Below, piece by piece: positions 1 through 8,595 of a stretch of 64,000 nt of DNA. The stretch is from Nonomuraea fuscirosea. GTDB taxonomy: Bacteria > Actinomycetota > Actinomycetes > Streptosporangiales > Streptosporangiaceae. The stretch is taken from the NCBI RefSeq assembly GCF_003001935.1, contig NZ_PVNG01000008.1:1-64000 (forward strand). The letters are read 5' to 3'. The notes beneath the pieces were generated by a model. The model searched no databases. It had not been told where the DNA came from and saw only the letters and a list, made by a program, of their open reading frames with translations. The translations under genes and the position numbers were made by a program. The first letter of the stretch is position 1. Each line of letters opens with the position of its first letter.

Positions 1-43
1 ACCCCACCCGCGACTACCAACCTCAGGCAAACCCCAACACGAC

Positions 44-75
44 GAAACCCCCGAACCCGTAGGTTCGAGGGTTTC
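44..75 (-). terminator. hairpin downstream of tRNA-Pro
   Basis: Two 14-nt arms (44-57 and 62-75) pair around a CGTA loop with one mismatch. The hairpin begins 24 nt past the 3' end of the tRNA on the same strand, so it is the likely terminator of that transcript. There is no strong U-tract, which is usual in high-GC actinomycetes. Confidence 0.55.
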
Positions 76-98
76 CGATGTCGTGCGACATCACACTG

Positions 99-172
99 TC
101 GGGGTGGCGGGATTTGAACCCACGACCTCTTCGTCCCGAACGAAGCGCGCTGCCAAGCTGCGCTACACCCCG
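99..172 (-). tRNA. tRNA-Pro (anticodon CGG)
   Basis: A 74-nt cloverleaf reads on the minus strand. The 7-bp acceptor stem is CGGGGTG with CACCCCG, followed by discriminator A at position 99. The 5-bp anticodon stem CTTCG/CGAAG closes the loop TTCGGGA, giving anticodon CGG (proline, codon CCG). The T arm carries GGTTCAAATCC. The CCA end is not encoded. A hairpin follows downstream. Confidence 0.97.
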
Positions 173-236
173 GTGCACGCCGTCGTGCGCGTGCTTGGAA
201 AAGTCTAGCGGACTTCCAAGGTGGTTGTGACCGCCT

Positions 237-1130
237 TTAGGGCCGGGGTACGAGGGTCAGCAGGGTCGCCTCCGGGAAGCAGGCGAAGCGGGCCGGGGCG
301 TAGGGGGAGGTGCCGAGGCCGGCGGAGACGTGGAGCCAGGCCGAGTCGTGGCGGCTGAGGCCCTTGACCCGGGCGCGGTCGATGCCGCAGTTGGTGACCA
401 GGGCGCCGTAGAACGGGATGCAGAGCTGGCCCCCGTGCGTGTGGCCGGCGAGCAGGAGCTGGTAGCCGTCGGCGGCGAAGCGGGTCATGTTGCGGGGCTC
501 TGGGGAGTGCATGACGCCCAGGCGGAGGTCCGCGTCGGCGGGTGCGGGGCCGGCCACGAGGTCGTAGCGGTCGCGGTTGATGTGGGAGTCGTGGATGCCG
601 GCCACGGCCACGTCGAGGTCGCCGACCTTGATGCGGGCCGTGGTGTTGTTCATGTCGAGCCAGCCCTCGGCCGCCATGCCCGCCCCGAGCTCCTCCCAGG
701 GCAGGTTGGGCACGTGCTGGCGGCGGTCGTTCTTGGAGGTGCGCCACAGGTAGCGGGCCGGGTTCTTCGGCTGCGGGGCGTAGAGGTCGTTGCTGCCGTA
801 GACGAACAGGCCAGGGCGCGAGAGCAGGGGCTCCAGGGCGTGCAGGAGCGAGGGCACGGCCTCCGGGTGCGCGAGGGAGTCGCCGGTGTTGACGACGAGG
901 TCGGGCTCCAGGGCGCCCAGGGAGCGGACCCAGTTGATCAGCATCGTCCGGCCTGGCGTCAGGTGCAGGTCGGACAGGTGGAGCACGCGTACGGGCCGCT
1001 GACCGCGCTCCAGCACGGGCACGTCGAAACGGCGCAGACGGAACCAGTTGCGCTCCACCACGGAGGCGTAGCCCAGCCCGGCCAGGCCGAGCCCGAGCAG
1101 GGACAGGGGCAGTGCGACGGCTTTCCTCAC
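237..1130 (-). CDS. membrane-anchored metallophosphoesterase
   Basis: This 297-residue protein belongs to the calcineurin-like phosphoesterase family (YkuE/YaeI type), which uses a dinuclear metal centre to hydrolyse phosphoesters. The metal-binding blocks are visible in order: DLHL, GDS, GSND (in place of the usual GNHD), and AGHTHGGQ near residue 232. One hydrophobic segment at residues 4-22 suggests an N-terminal membrane anchor. I chose the GTG at 1130 because the longer reading frame overlaps the divergent YqeY gene and its extra residues look unlike protein. It sits next to the penicillin-binding protein gene, as is common in actinomycetes. The substrate is unknown. Confidence 0.85.
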   Translation of the reverse strand: MRKAVALPLSLLGLGLAGLGYASVVERNWFRLRRFDVPVLERGQRPVRVLHLSDLHLTPGRTMLINWVRSLGALEPDLVVNTGDSLAHPEAVPSLLHALEPLLSRPGLFVYGSNDLYAPQPKNPARYLWRTSKNDRRQHVPNLPWEELGAGMAAEGWLDMNNTTARIKVGDLDVAVAGIHDSHINRDRYDLVAGPAPADADLRLGVMHSPEPRNMTRFAADGYQLLLAGHTHGGQLCIPFYGALVTNCGIDRARVKGLSRHDSAWLHVSAGLGTSPYAPARFACFPEATLLTLVPRP

Positions 1131-1198
1131 GTACTCATGATGCCCGAGATCCGGCGCGAGGCGACCTGGTGGTCCGCGCAGACGGCAAGATGGAGCGC

Positions 1199-1657
1199 AT
1201 GAGCGCATTGAAGGACAAGCTGAAGGCCGATCTGACGGCCTCGCTGAAGAGCCGGGACGAGGTACGCCTCCGGACCATCCGGATGGCCCTGGCCGCGGTG
1301 AACGTCGAGGAGGTCGCCGGCAAGCAGGCCCGCGAGCTGAGCGACGACGAAGTCGTCAAGGTCCTCACCAAGGAGGCGAAGAAGCGGCGCGAGGCGGCGG
1401 AGGCGTTCGGCAACGCGGGGCGGGCCGAGCAGGCTCAGGCGGAGCTGGACGAGCAGGCGGTGCTGGAGGAGTACCTGCCGGCGCAGCTCTCCGACGAGGA
1501 GCTGGCCGCGCTGGTCGACGCGGCCGTCGCCGAGACCGGGGCCTCGGGGCCGCAGGCCATGGGGCAGGTCATGAAGGCCGTGAACCCGAAGGTCGCCGGT
1601 CGGGCCGAGGGCGGCCGGGTGGCGGCAGCGGTCCGAGCCAAACTCGCCGCCAACTAG
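1199..1657 (+). CDS. GatB/YqeY domain protein
   Basis: This 152-residue protein matches the stand-alone YqeY family, which resembles the C-terminal tRNA-binding tail domain of GatB. It is helical and charged, with the family pattern LKDKLKADLT at the start, LRTIRMALAA, then EYLPAQLSDEEL, and it ends with the glycine-rich MGQVMKAVNPKVAGRAEG segment. The exact function is unknown; a tRNA-related role is inferred from the GatB similarity. An in-frame ATG nine bases upstream (1190) is an alternative start. The gene is divergent from the phosphoesterase and convergent with the penicillin-binding protein gene. Confidence 0.87.
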   Translation: MSALKDKLKADLTASLKSRDEVRLRTIRMALAAVNVEEVAGKQARELSDDEVVKVLTKEAKKRREAAEAFGNAGRAEQAQAELDEQAVLEEYLPAQLSDEELAALVDAAVAETGASGPQAMGQVMKAVNPKVAGRAEGGRVAAAVRAKLAAN

Positions 1658-1910
1658 GTCGGTTGAATCCGGATAGGTAGGACGACTCGGCTGGGTCGAG
1701 GGGGCCTGCGTCGCGGGCTGACCGCCTGACCTATCGCGCCGTCGGTCAGCGCCGGACGTGTCCCGGTCGGTCGACGCCGCACACGTCGTAGTCGCCGGCT
1801 GGTCCCGCACGGTCGTCGCCGCCCCGGCCGATGCCCCACGAACGCACCGCCCCAGAGCGCCTGAGGGCTTCTCTGCGGGCCTGTGGGGCGCTCCTGGTCA
1901 TCCGCAGGTC

Positions 1911-1943
1911 GAGGCCTCCCCCCACGCCGTGGGCGGAGGCCTC
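1911..1943 (-). terminator. hairpin terminator after the penicillin-binding protein gene
   Basis: Outer arms GAGGCCTCC (1911-1919) and GGAGGCCTC (1935-1943) pair perfectly, and an inner CCCACG/CGTGGG extends the stem. It lies 8 nt past the stop of the minus-strand gene. The rest of 1658-1950, between two convergent genes, shows no coding signal. Confidence 0.6.
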
Positions 1944-1950
1944 AGCGGCT

Positions 1951-4320
1951 TCAGCGGCCGGGTGTGATCGGTCCGGCGTCGCCGGCCGGGGCGATCGGTC
2001 CGGCGTCGCCGCCGCGACCGCGGCCGGGGCCGTCACCGAACCGGTCGGGGCCGCGCCCGTCGCGCGGCCCGTCCCCGTTGCCGAAGTCGAAGATGTCGAA
2101 CGGGTCGCGCGGCCCGTCGCCGTCCTTCTTCTTCTTGGGCGGCTTGGGCGCGCAGTTGTCGGTGCACCCGCCGAACCGCGACCGGTCCACGGAGGCGAAC
2201 TTGGGCGCCTCGACCCCCTTGAGGGCCTTGAGCATGGAGTCCTTCCAGATGCGCCCGGAGATGGACGAGCCGTACACGTACGGGTAGTACCGGCCGCCGA
2301 TGGTGATCCCGATCAGCTTGTGGGCCGAGGTGCCGCGCGGGTCGCCCAGGCTGACGGCGGAGGCCAGGTTGGGGGTGTAGCCGGAGAACCAGGCCGACAT
2401 GTAGTCGTCGGTCGTGCCGGTCTTGCCGGCCGCGTCGCGCCCGATGCCGCCGACGTCCTGCATGGTGCCCTTGGTGAAGACGCCGGACAGGATGCCGTTG
2501 ACCGCGTCGGCGACCTCCTCCTCCAGCACCTGGGAGCACTTCGGCTTGTACTGCTTGGCCTTGCCGTCCCGGTCCTTGATCTCGGTGATGGCCAGCGGCC
2601 TGCAGTACTGGCCGCGCGAGGCGAAGACCGCGTAGGAGCTGGCGATGGTGACGGGGTCGACCTCGTTGACGCCGAGCGTGAACGTCTCGACCTCCTGCAG
2701 CTTCTGGCCGTCGGCCCGCTTGACGCCGAGCTTCTTGGCCATCTTGACCACGTCGCAGAGCCCGACCTTCTGCTGCAGCTTGACGAAGAAGGTGTTGACC
2801 GAGCCCCAGGTGCCGCTCTCCAGCGTCTTGAAGCCGCCGCCGCCCTCGCTGGAGTTGCGCACGGTGTGGCTCGGGTCGCCGACGTTCTGGCCCTTGCAGT
2901 TCTTGAACGAGCTGTAGGAGCCGGCCTTGTACCCGGACGGCGACGGGAAGCCGTCACCGTACTTGAGGCCCTCCTCCAGGGCGGCGGCCAGCGTGTAGAC
3001 CTTGGCCGTCGAGCCCTGCTGGAACCCGCGGCCGCCACCGTGCGCCCCGTCGGCGACGATGTTGTAGCTCATCTCGTTCTTCTTCTTGCTGCGGCCGAAC
3101 TTCCGCGAGGCGGCCATCGCCTTGATCTCGCCGGTGCCGGGGACGACCATGGCCTGCGAGGCCACGGGCTTGTCCTTCGAGCTGACGTACTTCTTGATCG
3201 CCTTCTCGGCGGCGGCCTGCATGTCGCGGTCGAGCGTGGTCTTGATCTGCAGGCCGCCGCGCTGGAGCAGCTTCCTGCGCTCCTCCTGGTTCTTGCCGAA
3301 GTCCTCGTTGTTGAGGATCTCGTACTGGACGTAGAGGCAGAAGTATGGATATTTGCTGGCCTCGCAGCCGCCGGGGACCTTGACGTCCTTCCAGCCCAGC
3401 TTCTTCGCCTTGGCGGCGGCGGCCTCCTGGACGGTGATCTTGCCGATCTCGGCCATCCGGTCCAGGACGAGGTTGCGCCGCTCCAGCAGCCGCTTGCGGG
3501 CGTCCGCGCCGACGTTGGGGTCGGTCCTGGCCGGGTTCTGCACCGCACCGGCGAGCGTGGCGGCCTCGACCAGGTTGAGCTTGGAGGCGGGCTTGTCGAA
3601 GAAGCGCTTGGCCGCCGCCTGCACCCCGTGGGCGCCCGCGCCGAAGTAGGCGATGTTGAGATATTTCTCGAGAATCTGGTTCTTGTCGTACTTCTTCTCG
3701 ATCGCCATCGCGTACCGCAGCTCGCTCAGCTTGCGCGAGAGGGTGGGGGCGATGGCCGCGGCCTTCTCCTCGGGCGTCTCGGCCGCGTTGACCAGCACCT
3801 GCTTGACGTACTGCTGGGTGATCGACGATCCACCCTGCATGACGCCGCCGCTCGTGACATTCTTCACGAGCGCTCTGGCCGTTCCCTCCACATCGATCGG
3901 CCCGTGCTGGTAGAAACGGAAGTCCTCGATCGCGATCAGTGCGGTCTGCATGATCGGGGCGACCTGATCGAGGCGGACGACCTGCCGGTTCTCGAAGTAG
4001 AACTGCGCGATCTGCTTGCCGTCGGCGTCGAACAGTTCGGTGCGTTCGGGCAGAGGAGGTTCGTCGAGGTTCTCGGGCTTGAGGTTGAGCCCTTCGACCG
4101 CGGTCTTGGTGGACATGCCTGCTCCGCCGATCGCCGGCAGAGCCACAGCGGCAGCGAGCACCCCCGCCGCGGCCCCGGCGATGACGAGCCGCAGGACGTT
4201 GAGTACGGGGTTAGAGCGATCTTTGCGCTGCGCTTGCACGCTACCAAGGGTACGTCGAAAGACTGACCTATCCGGTAGCACGACACCATTTCGCCTTGAC
4301 TGACGGGGGTGACTAGTCAT
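1951..4320 (-). CDS. class A penicillin-binding protein (transglycosylase/transpeptidase)
   Basis: This bifunctional peptidoglycan synthase polymerises lipid II and cross-links stem peptides outside the membrane. In the 789-residue reading there is a basic cytoplasmic tail and one transmembrane segment at about residues 42-64. The GT51 domain follows, with catalytic Glu132 in EDFRFYQH and the GGSSITQQ motif near residue 163. The transpeptidase domain has Ser437-x-x-Lys (STAK), an SVN motif and KTGTTD near residue 605. The C-terminal 60 residues are a low-complexity Gly/Asp/Pro/Arg tail. A GTG at 4239 (VQAQRKD) is a plausible shorter start; neither start has a good ribosome site. It is divergent from wblA, as in Streptomyces. 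Confidence 0.92.
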   Translation of the reverse strand: MTSHPRQSRRNGVVLPDRSVFRRTLGSVQAQRKDRSNPVLNVLRLVIAGAAAGVLAAAVALPAIGGAGMSTKTAVEGLNLKPENLDEPPLPERTELFDADGKQIAQFYFENRQVVRLDQVAPIMQTALIAIEDFRFYQHGPIDVEGTARALVKNVTSGGVMQGGSSITQQYVKQVLVNAAETPEEKAAAIAPTLSRKLSELRYAMAIEKKYDKNQILEKYLNIAYFGAGAHGVQAAAKRFFDKPASKLNLVEAATLAGAVQNPARTDPNVGADARKRLLERRNLVLDRMAEIGKITVQEAAAAKAKKLGWKDVKVPGGCEASKYPYFCLYVQYEILNNEDFGKNQEERRKLLQRGGLQIKTTLDRDMQAAAEKAIKKYVSSKDKPVASQAMVVPGTGEIKAMAASRKFGRSKKKNEMSYNIVADGAHGGGRGFQQGSTAKVYTLAAALEEGLKYGDGFPSPSGYKAGSYSSFKNCKGQNVGDPSHTVRNSSEGGGGFKTLESGTWGSVNTFFVKLQQKVGLCDVVKMAKKLGVKRADGQKLQEVETFTLGVNEVDPVTIASSYAVFASRGQYCRPLAITEIKDRDGKAKQYKPKCSQVLEEEVADAVNGILSGVFTKGTMQDVGGIGRDAAGKTGTTDDYMSAWFSGYTPNLASAVSLGDPRGTSAHKLIGITIGGRYYPYVYGSSISGRIWKDSMLKALKGVEAPKFASVDRSRFGGCTDNCAPKPPKKKKDGDGPRDPFDIFDFGNGDGPRDGRGPDRFGDGPGRGRGGDAGPIAPAGDAGPITPGR

Positions 4321-4481
4321 TCCCGGTCAAGACTGCTGCGAGAAATTGGTCCTCTGGGGTCTGTCGGCCCGAACGTCTAGTTGCGTACGTTCTCCCTGCG
4401 GCAACTGAATACGGAGGCTCGGCGCCCGCGCCCGTCGGCCCCAAATGACGACTGACCACCTAAGGGGAGTGGGGTCGAACA

Positions 4482-4778
4482 ATGTGGATCACGGATTGGA
4501 CCTCCCGTGCCGCCTGTAAGGGTGCGGATCCGGATGCCCTGTTCGTGCAGGGCGCCGCGCAGAACAGAGCCAAGCTCATCTGCCGGGGTTGCCCGGTCCG
4601 TACCGAATGCCTCGCCGATGCACTGGACAATCGCATCGAGTTCGGGGTGTGGGGCGGTATGACCGAACGGGAACGACGTGCGCTGCTTCGACGGCGACCT
4701 GACGTGGACTCGTGGCGCGAGCTGCTCGAGTCCGCCAAGGAAGAGTACGAACGAACCAACGAGCTGATCGCGGGCTGA
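4482..4778 (+). CDS. wblA: WhiB-family iron-sulfur regulator WblA
   Basis: This 98-residue protein has the four WhiB cysteines (C12, C34, C37, C43) that ligate a 4Fe-4S cluster, then the GVWGG turn and a basic RRALLRRRP tail that contacts DNA or sigma factor. The stretches FVQGAAQNRAK, RTECLADALDN and EFGVWGGMTERERRALLRRRP closely match Streptomyces WblA and mycobacterial WhiB4 as I remember them. WblA is a pleiotropic regulator that represses antibiotic production and promotes sporulation in Streptomyces. A purine-rich AAGGGGAG lies about 12 nt before the ATG. The intergenic space shared with the penicillin-binding protein gene must hold both promoters. Confidence 0.93.
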   Translation: MWITDWTSRAACKGADPDALFVQGAAQNRAKLICRGCPVRTECLADALDNRIEFGVWGGMTERERRALLRRRPDVDSWRELLESAKEEYERTNELIAG

Positions 4779-4828
4779 CCCCAGCCCGGCGACCGTCGTA
4801 CGGCCGGCGCCGCACGCCGGCCGTACTT

Positions 4829-5956
4829 CTATGCGGTCGCCAGCAGAGTCCCGATCTGTCGCAGACCCGACAGGTCGTGGACGTCCTCGGACATGGCGCG
4901 AACTTGGACCACGGGCACCGTGGGGTGAGCCGAGACGAAATGCTCCTGCTCGCGGCTCTCACGAGCGGCGAGTTGCATCCGCCCGGCGTGCAGCCGCAGC
5001 ACGGCGGCGGTGAGCTCGTGCTCGCCCCTCGACTCAAGGTCCTCCGCAGCGGCGGCGCTGCGGGCGGCCGAGAGCGCCGGGGCGGGAGATTCGTGCACCC
5101 GGTTGACCACCAGGCCAGCCAGGGGCATGCGCTCCTCAGCCAGGCGCTCGACGAAGTAGGACGCCTCGCGCATCGCGTCGCGCTCGGGCGCGGCCACCAC
5201 CACGAAGGCCGTGCCCGGGGCTTGGAGCAGCCGGTACGTCATCTCGGCCCGCTGCCTGAACCCGCCGAACACGGCGTCGAGCGCGGACACGAACGTCTGC
5301 AGATCCTTGATCACCTGGGCGCCCAGCAGCTTGGTCATCGCCCCGGCCATCAACCCGAACCCGACGTTGAGCAGCCGGAACGCGCTGCGCCCCCCGGCCT
5401 TGGCCGGAGCGGTCAGCAGTTTGATGAACCGGCCGTCCAGGAAGCGCCCGAGCCGCTCGGGCGCGTCGAGGAAGTCGAGCGCCGAGCGTGAGGGCGGCGT
5501 GTCGACGATGATCAGGTCCCACTCGTCCGAGCGGCGGAGCTGGCCGAGCTTCTCCATCGCCATGTACTCCTGCGTGCCGCTGAAGCTGGACGACAGGGAC
5601 TGGTAGAAGGGGTTCGACAGGATCTGCCTGGCCCGGACCGGGTCGGCGTGCGCCTCGATGATCTCGTCGAACGTACGCTTCATGTCCAGCATCATGGCGT
5701 AGAGCTGGCCGTCGCCCTCGGGCGAGCTGACCAGGCGCGGGGTGTTGTCCAGCTCGGTCAGCCCCATCGACTGCGCCAGCCGTCTGGCCGGGTCGACGGT
5801 CAGCACGACCGCGCACCGGCCGCGTTCGGCGGCCCGCAGGCCGAGCGCCGCGGCGGTCGTGGTCTTGCCCACCCCGCCGGCGCCGCAGCAGACGATGATC
5901 CTGGTGCCGGGGTCGTCGAGGATCGCGTCGACGTCGAGTCTGGCGGGCTTCTTCAC
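4829..5956 (-). CDS. ArsA/GET3-like ATPase, second gene of pair
   Basis: This 375-residue P-loop ATPase belongs to the ArsA/GET3 branch of the SIMIBI class. The P-loop GAGGVGKTT sits at residues 25-33, with the DPARRLAQSM switch region and IIVDTPPSRSALDFLDAP following. The signature lysine that the ArsA/MinD group uses to reach across the dimer interface (GKGG) is replaced by alanine (GAGG). Its ATG overlaps the stop of the upstream ArsA-like gene by 4 nt, so the two are translationally coupled and may form a heterodimer. The cargo is unknown; no arsenic genes are nearby. Confidence 0.88.
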   Translation of the reverse strand: MKKPARLDVDAILDDPGTRIIVCCGAGGVGKTTTAAALGLRAAERGRCAVVLTVDPARRLAQSMGLTELDNTPRLVSSPEGDGQLYAMMLDMKRTFDEIIEAHADPVRARQILSNPFYQSLSSSFSGTQEYMAMEKLGQLRRSDEWDLIIVDTPPSRSALDFLDAPERLGRFLDGRFIKLLTAPAKAGGRSAFRLLNVGFGLMAGAMTKLLGAQVIKDLQTFVSALDAVFGGFRQRAEMTYRLLQAPGTAFVVVAAPERDAMREASYFVERLAEERMPLAGLVVNRVHESPAPALSAARSAAAAEDLESRGEHELTAAVLRLHAGRMQLAARESREQEHFVSAHPTVPVVQVRAMSEDVHDLSGLRQIGTLLATA

Positions 5957-6954
5957 GCTGCTCCCTGGGTGCGCATGCTCTCGGCGAGCTCGTACAGGCC
6001 GGCCAGGTCGACGCCGTCGGCGAGGAGGGGCAGCTCGTAGTTCTTCAGCTCCGCCCCGGCCAGCGTCTCTCGCTCGGCGCGCTCCAGCTCGGTGCGGCGG
6101 GCGTGCTCGACGACCTCTTCGGCGAGCGCCTCGGCCAGCGCGGTGGCCTGCGCGCCGTCGGCCACGCCGCTCGCCTTGAGCCCGAGCGCGAGCTCGCCGG
6201 CGTCGAACCCGCCCTTGACAGCCGTGTCAAGAGTCGCCCGCGGCAGCAGTGACTCGCGCACCATGTTGATGAAGACGCCTCCGGCGGGCAGGCCCGCGGC
6301 GCGCAGTTCGGCCAGGCCGTCGAGGGTCTCCTGCACCGGCATCTCCTCCAGGAGGGTGACGAAGTGCACGGCCGTCTCCGGCGACTTGACCACGCCGCTG
6401 ACCAGGTCGGAGTGGTTCTTGATCGGCCCGACCCTGGCCAGGCCCGCCACCTCCTGGGTGACGTTCAGGAAGCGCGTGATGCGGCCCGTGGGCGGCGCGT
6501 CGAGCACGACCGCGTCATAGATCCTGCGGCCGTTCCTGCCGCGCCTGCGCACCGCCTCGGTGGTCTTGCCCGTCACGAGGACGTCGCGGAAGCCGGGGGC
6601 CACGGTGGTGGCGAAGTCGACGATGCCCATCTTGGTCAGCGCCCGCCCGGCCCTGCGCATCCCGTAGAACATCTCCATGTATTCGAGCATGGCCTCCTCA
6701 GGATCGATGGCCAGCGCGTAGACGTCGCCGCCCGAGGGCGCGACCGCGATCTTGCGCTCCTCGTAGGGGAGCGGCGGCAGGTCGAAGATCTGCGCGATGC
6801 CCTGCCGGCCCTCCACCTCCACGAGCAGCACCTTGCGGCCGCCCGAGGCGAGGGCGAGAGCGAGCGCGGCGGCCACGGTCGTCTTGCCGGTGCCGCCCTT
6901 GCCGGTGACGACGTGGAGTCGTACGTCGGTCCAGTCCGTGTCCGGAGAGTCCAC
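5953..6954 (-). CDS. ArsA/GET3-like ATPase, first gene of pair
   Basis: This 333-residue ATPase is a paralogue of its downstream neighbour. Its deviant Walker A is GKGGTGKTT (residues 18-26), which keeps the signature lysine, and Walker B is VLDAPPTGRITRFLN. The C-terminal third is helical and charged. The pair is conserved in this position in actinomycetes, between wblA and the RidA/Nudix genes. Proposed roles for such pairs are speculative, but the family handles membrane-protein targeting or metalloid transport. It is divergent from the small DUF4177 gene at 7032. Confidence 0.88.
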   Translation of the reverse strand: MDSPDTDWTDVRLHVVTGKGGTGKTTVAAALALALASGGRKVLLVEVEGRQGIAQIFDLPPLPYEERKIAVAPSGGDVYALAIDPEEAMLEYMEMFYGMRRAGRALTKMGIVDFATTVAPGFRDVLVTGKTTEAVRRRGRNGRRIYDAVVLDAPPTGRITRFLNVTQEVAGLARVGPIKNHSDLVSGVVKSPETAVHFVTLLEEMPVQETLDGLAELRAAGLPAGGVFINMVRESLLPRATLDTAVKGGFDAGELALGLKASGVADGAQATALAEALAEEVVEHARRTELERAERETLAGAELKNYELPLLADGVDLAGLYELAESMRTQGAA

Positions 6955-7031
6955 GTCTCGAGGCTACCGAACGGTCACTTGTCGTAAGCCGACGACCATC
7001 CTTTGAGATTGCTCACACTACGCTGATCCTC

Positions 7032-7187
7032 ATGAAGAAATGGGAGTACCTCACGGCCCCCGTGCTGATCCACAACACGAAGATGATTCTCGACAACTTC
7101 GGGGCCGACGGCTGGGAGCTGGTTCAGATCGTCCAGGGCGCCACGCCCGAGCAACTCGTCGCCTACTTCAAGAGGGAGAAGCCGTGA
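7032..7187 (+). CDS. DUF4177 small protein
   Basis: A 51-residue ORF begins ATGAAGAAATGGGAGTAC and reads MKKWEYLTAPVL, then NFGADGWELVQI and YFKREKP. The KWEY start, the DGWELV core and the YFKR end are the marks of the DUF4177 family, small soluble proteins of unknown function. Its stop overlaps the GTG of the RidA gene by 4 nt (GTGA), so the two are coupled. Confidence 0.85.
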   Translation: MKKWEYLTAPVLIHNTKMILDNFGADGWELVQIVQGATPEQLVAYFKREKP

Positions 7188-7642
7188 CGCCCGAGCAGAA
7201 GATCGCGGAGCTGGGGTTCACGCTGCCCGAGCCGGTCACGCCGGTGGGCTCCTACCTGCCCACCGTCCGTACGGGCGATCTCGTCTACACCTCCGGCCAG
7301 GTGCCGATGCTGGAGGGCAAGCTGCACCAGACCGGCAAGCTCGGCGTCGACCTGGGCGTCGACGAGGGCAGGGCGCAGGCCCGCATCTGCGTGCTCAACG
7401 CGCTGGCGGCGCTGAAGGGCGAGCTGGGCGACCTGTCGAAGATACGGCGGATCGTCAAGGTCGTGGTCTTCGTGGCCAGCGCGCCCGGCTTCACCGAGCA
7501 GCCCCAGGTGGCCAACGGGGCCAGCGACCTGCTCGCCGAGGTCTTCGGTGACCAGGGCAAGCACGCGCGCAGCGCGGTGGGGGTGGCCGCGCTTCCGCTG
7601 GACGCGCCGGTCGAGGTGGAGCTGATCGCCGAAGTCGGCTAA
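7184..7642 (+). CDS. RidA/YjgF family enamine/imine deaminase
   Basis: This 152-residue protein belongs to the RidA superfamily, which hydrolyses reactive enamine and imine intermediates made by PLP enzymes. The family features are LPEPVTPVGSYLPTVRTGD, VYTSGQVPM, and the late RSAVGVAALP block whose arginine is the catalytic residue of active members. The GTG start overlaps the stop of the upstream gene. Length is slightly above the 130 of the classical type, and the LGVDLGVDEG insert suggests the Rid4-7-like actinobacterial subgroup. Confidence 0.9.
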   Translation: MTPEQKIAELGFTLPEPVTPVGSYLPTVRTGDLVYTSGQVPMLEGKLHQTGKLGVDLGVDEGRAQARICVLNALAALKGELGDLSKIRRIVKVVVFVASAPGFTEQPQVANGASDLLAEVFGDQGKHARSAVGVAALPLDAPVEVELIAEVG

Positions 7643-7689
7643 GTGGGCATATGTCACCATGACCGAGTGATGTTCTAGGAGGAGGTCAT

Positions 7690-8493
7690 GTGACTGGATT
7701 GCCGCTTCCAGCCGAGCTAGCCGCCCGGGCTCGGGAAGTCCTGGCCGGGCGGGTCCAGCCGGTGCCGGCGCGGGACGCCGCCACGGTGGTGCTCCTGCGC
7801 CCGGGACCGGAGGTCTACCTGCTGCGGCGCAAGGCCACGATGGCCTTCGCCGCGGGCGCGTACGTCTTCCCCGGCGGCTCCGTCGACGCCCGCGACACCG
7901 ACCAGGCCGTCGCCTGGGCCGGGCCGTCCCCGGCCGAGTGGGGCGAGCGCTTCCGCGCCGACGAGCGGCTGGCCAGGGGGCTCGTGTGCGCGGCCGTACG
8001 GGAGACGTTCGAGGAGTCGGGCGTGCTGCTGGCGGGCCCTGGGCCCGACTCCGTAGTGGCCGACACGACCGGGGACGACTGGGAGGCCGACCGGCTGGCG
8101 CTGATCGACCGCGGCCTCGGCTTCGCCGACTTCCTCGCCCGGCGCGGCCTGGTGCTCCGCTCCGACCTGCTCAAGCCGTGGGCCCACTGGATCACGCCCG
8201 AGATCGAGCACCGGCGCTTCGACACCCGGTTCTTCGTCGCCGTGCTGCCCGAGGGCCAGCGCACGCGCGACGTGGGCGGCGAGGCCGACCAGGTCGTCTG
8301 GCAGCGGCCCGGCGAGGCGATCGAGCTGGCGCACAAGGGGGAGATCTTCCTGATGCCGCCGACGTACACGACGCTGAGGGAGCTGAGCGGGTACGACGGC
8401 GTGGCCGGCGTGCTGGCCGAGCACCGGGAGATCGAGACGATCATGCCGAGGGCCGTGGAGATCGAGGGCGAGATGCGGCTGGTGACGCGATGA
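7690..8493 (+). CDS. Nudix hydrolase (NUDT19-like)
   Basis: This 267-residue Nudix protein has FPGGSVD near residue 58 and the RETFEESGVLL helix near residue 103. About 40 residues separate the two halves of the Nudix box. That long insertion is typical of the NUDT19-like branch, whose vertebrate members act on CoA compounds. It likely hydrolyses a nucleoside-diphosphate-linked substrate, but the substrate cannot be told from sequence. An AGGAGG ribosome site precedes the GTG at 7690. The stop codon lies inside a tandem repeat that resembles the start of the next gene. Confidence 0.88.
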   Translation: MTGLPLPAELAARAREVLAGRVQPVPARDAATVVLLRPGPEVYLLRRKATMAFAAGAYVFPGGSVDARDTDQAVAWAGPSPAEWGERFRADERLARGLVCAAVRETFEESGVLLAGPGPDSVVADTTGDDWEADRLALIDRGLGFADFLARRGLVLRSDLLKPWAHWITPEIEHRRFDTRFFVAVLPEGQRTRDVGGEADQVVWQRPGEAIELAHKGEIFLMPPTYTTLRELSGYDGVAGVLAEHREIETIMPRAVEIEGEMRLVTR

Positions 8494-8580
8494 GCGGGCC
8501 GCGCATGTCGATCGGGCCGGGGACGCGATGAGCGGGCTCGCGCATGTGGATCGGGTTGGTGACGCGATGAGCGGGCGGCC
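8484..8580. repeat. 38-39 bp tandem repeat carrying copies of a gene start
   Basis: GACGCGATGAGCGGGC recurs at 8484, 8522 and 8561, and each of the first two copies is followed by a GCGCATGT-GATCGGG block. The downstream MBL gene begins ATGAGCGGGCTGCACATCCC (8596), so the array looks like duplicated copies of that gene's 5' end. The first copy also supplies the stop codon of the Nudix gene. Confidence 0.8.
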
Positions 8581-8595
8581 GCGGAAGGAACTGAC

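Noticed and set aside
1831..4266. 811-codon frame opposite the penicillin-binding protein gene
   Set aside because: A shadow frame of a clear class A penicillin-binding protein; long antisense frames are usual at this GC content.
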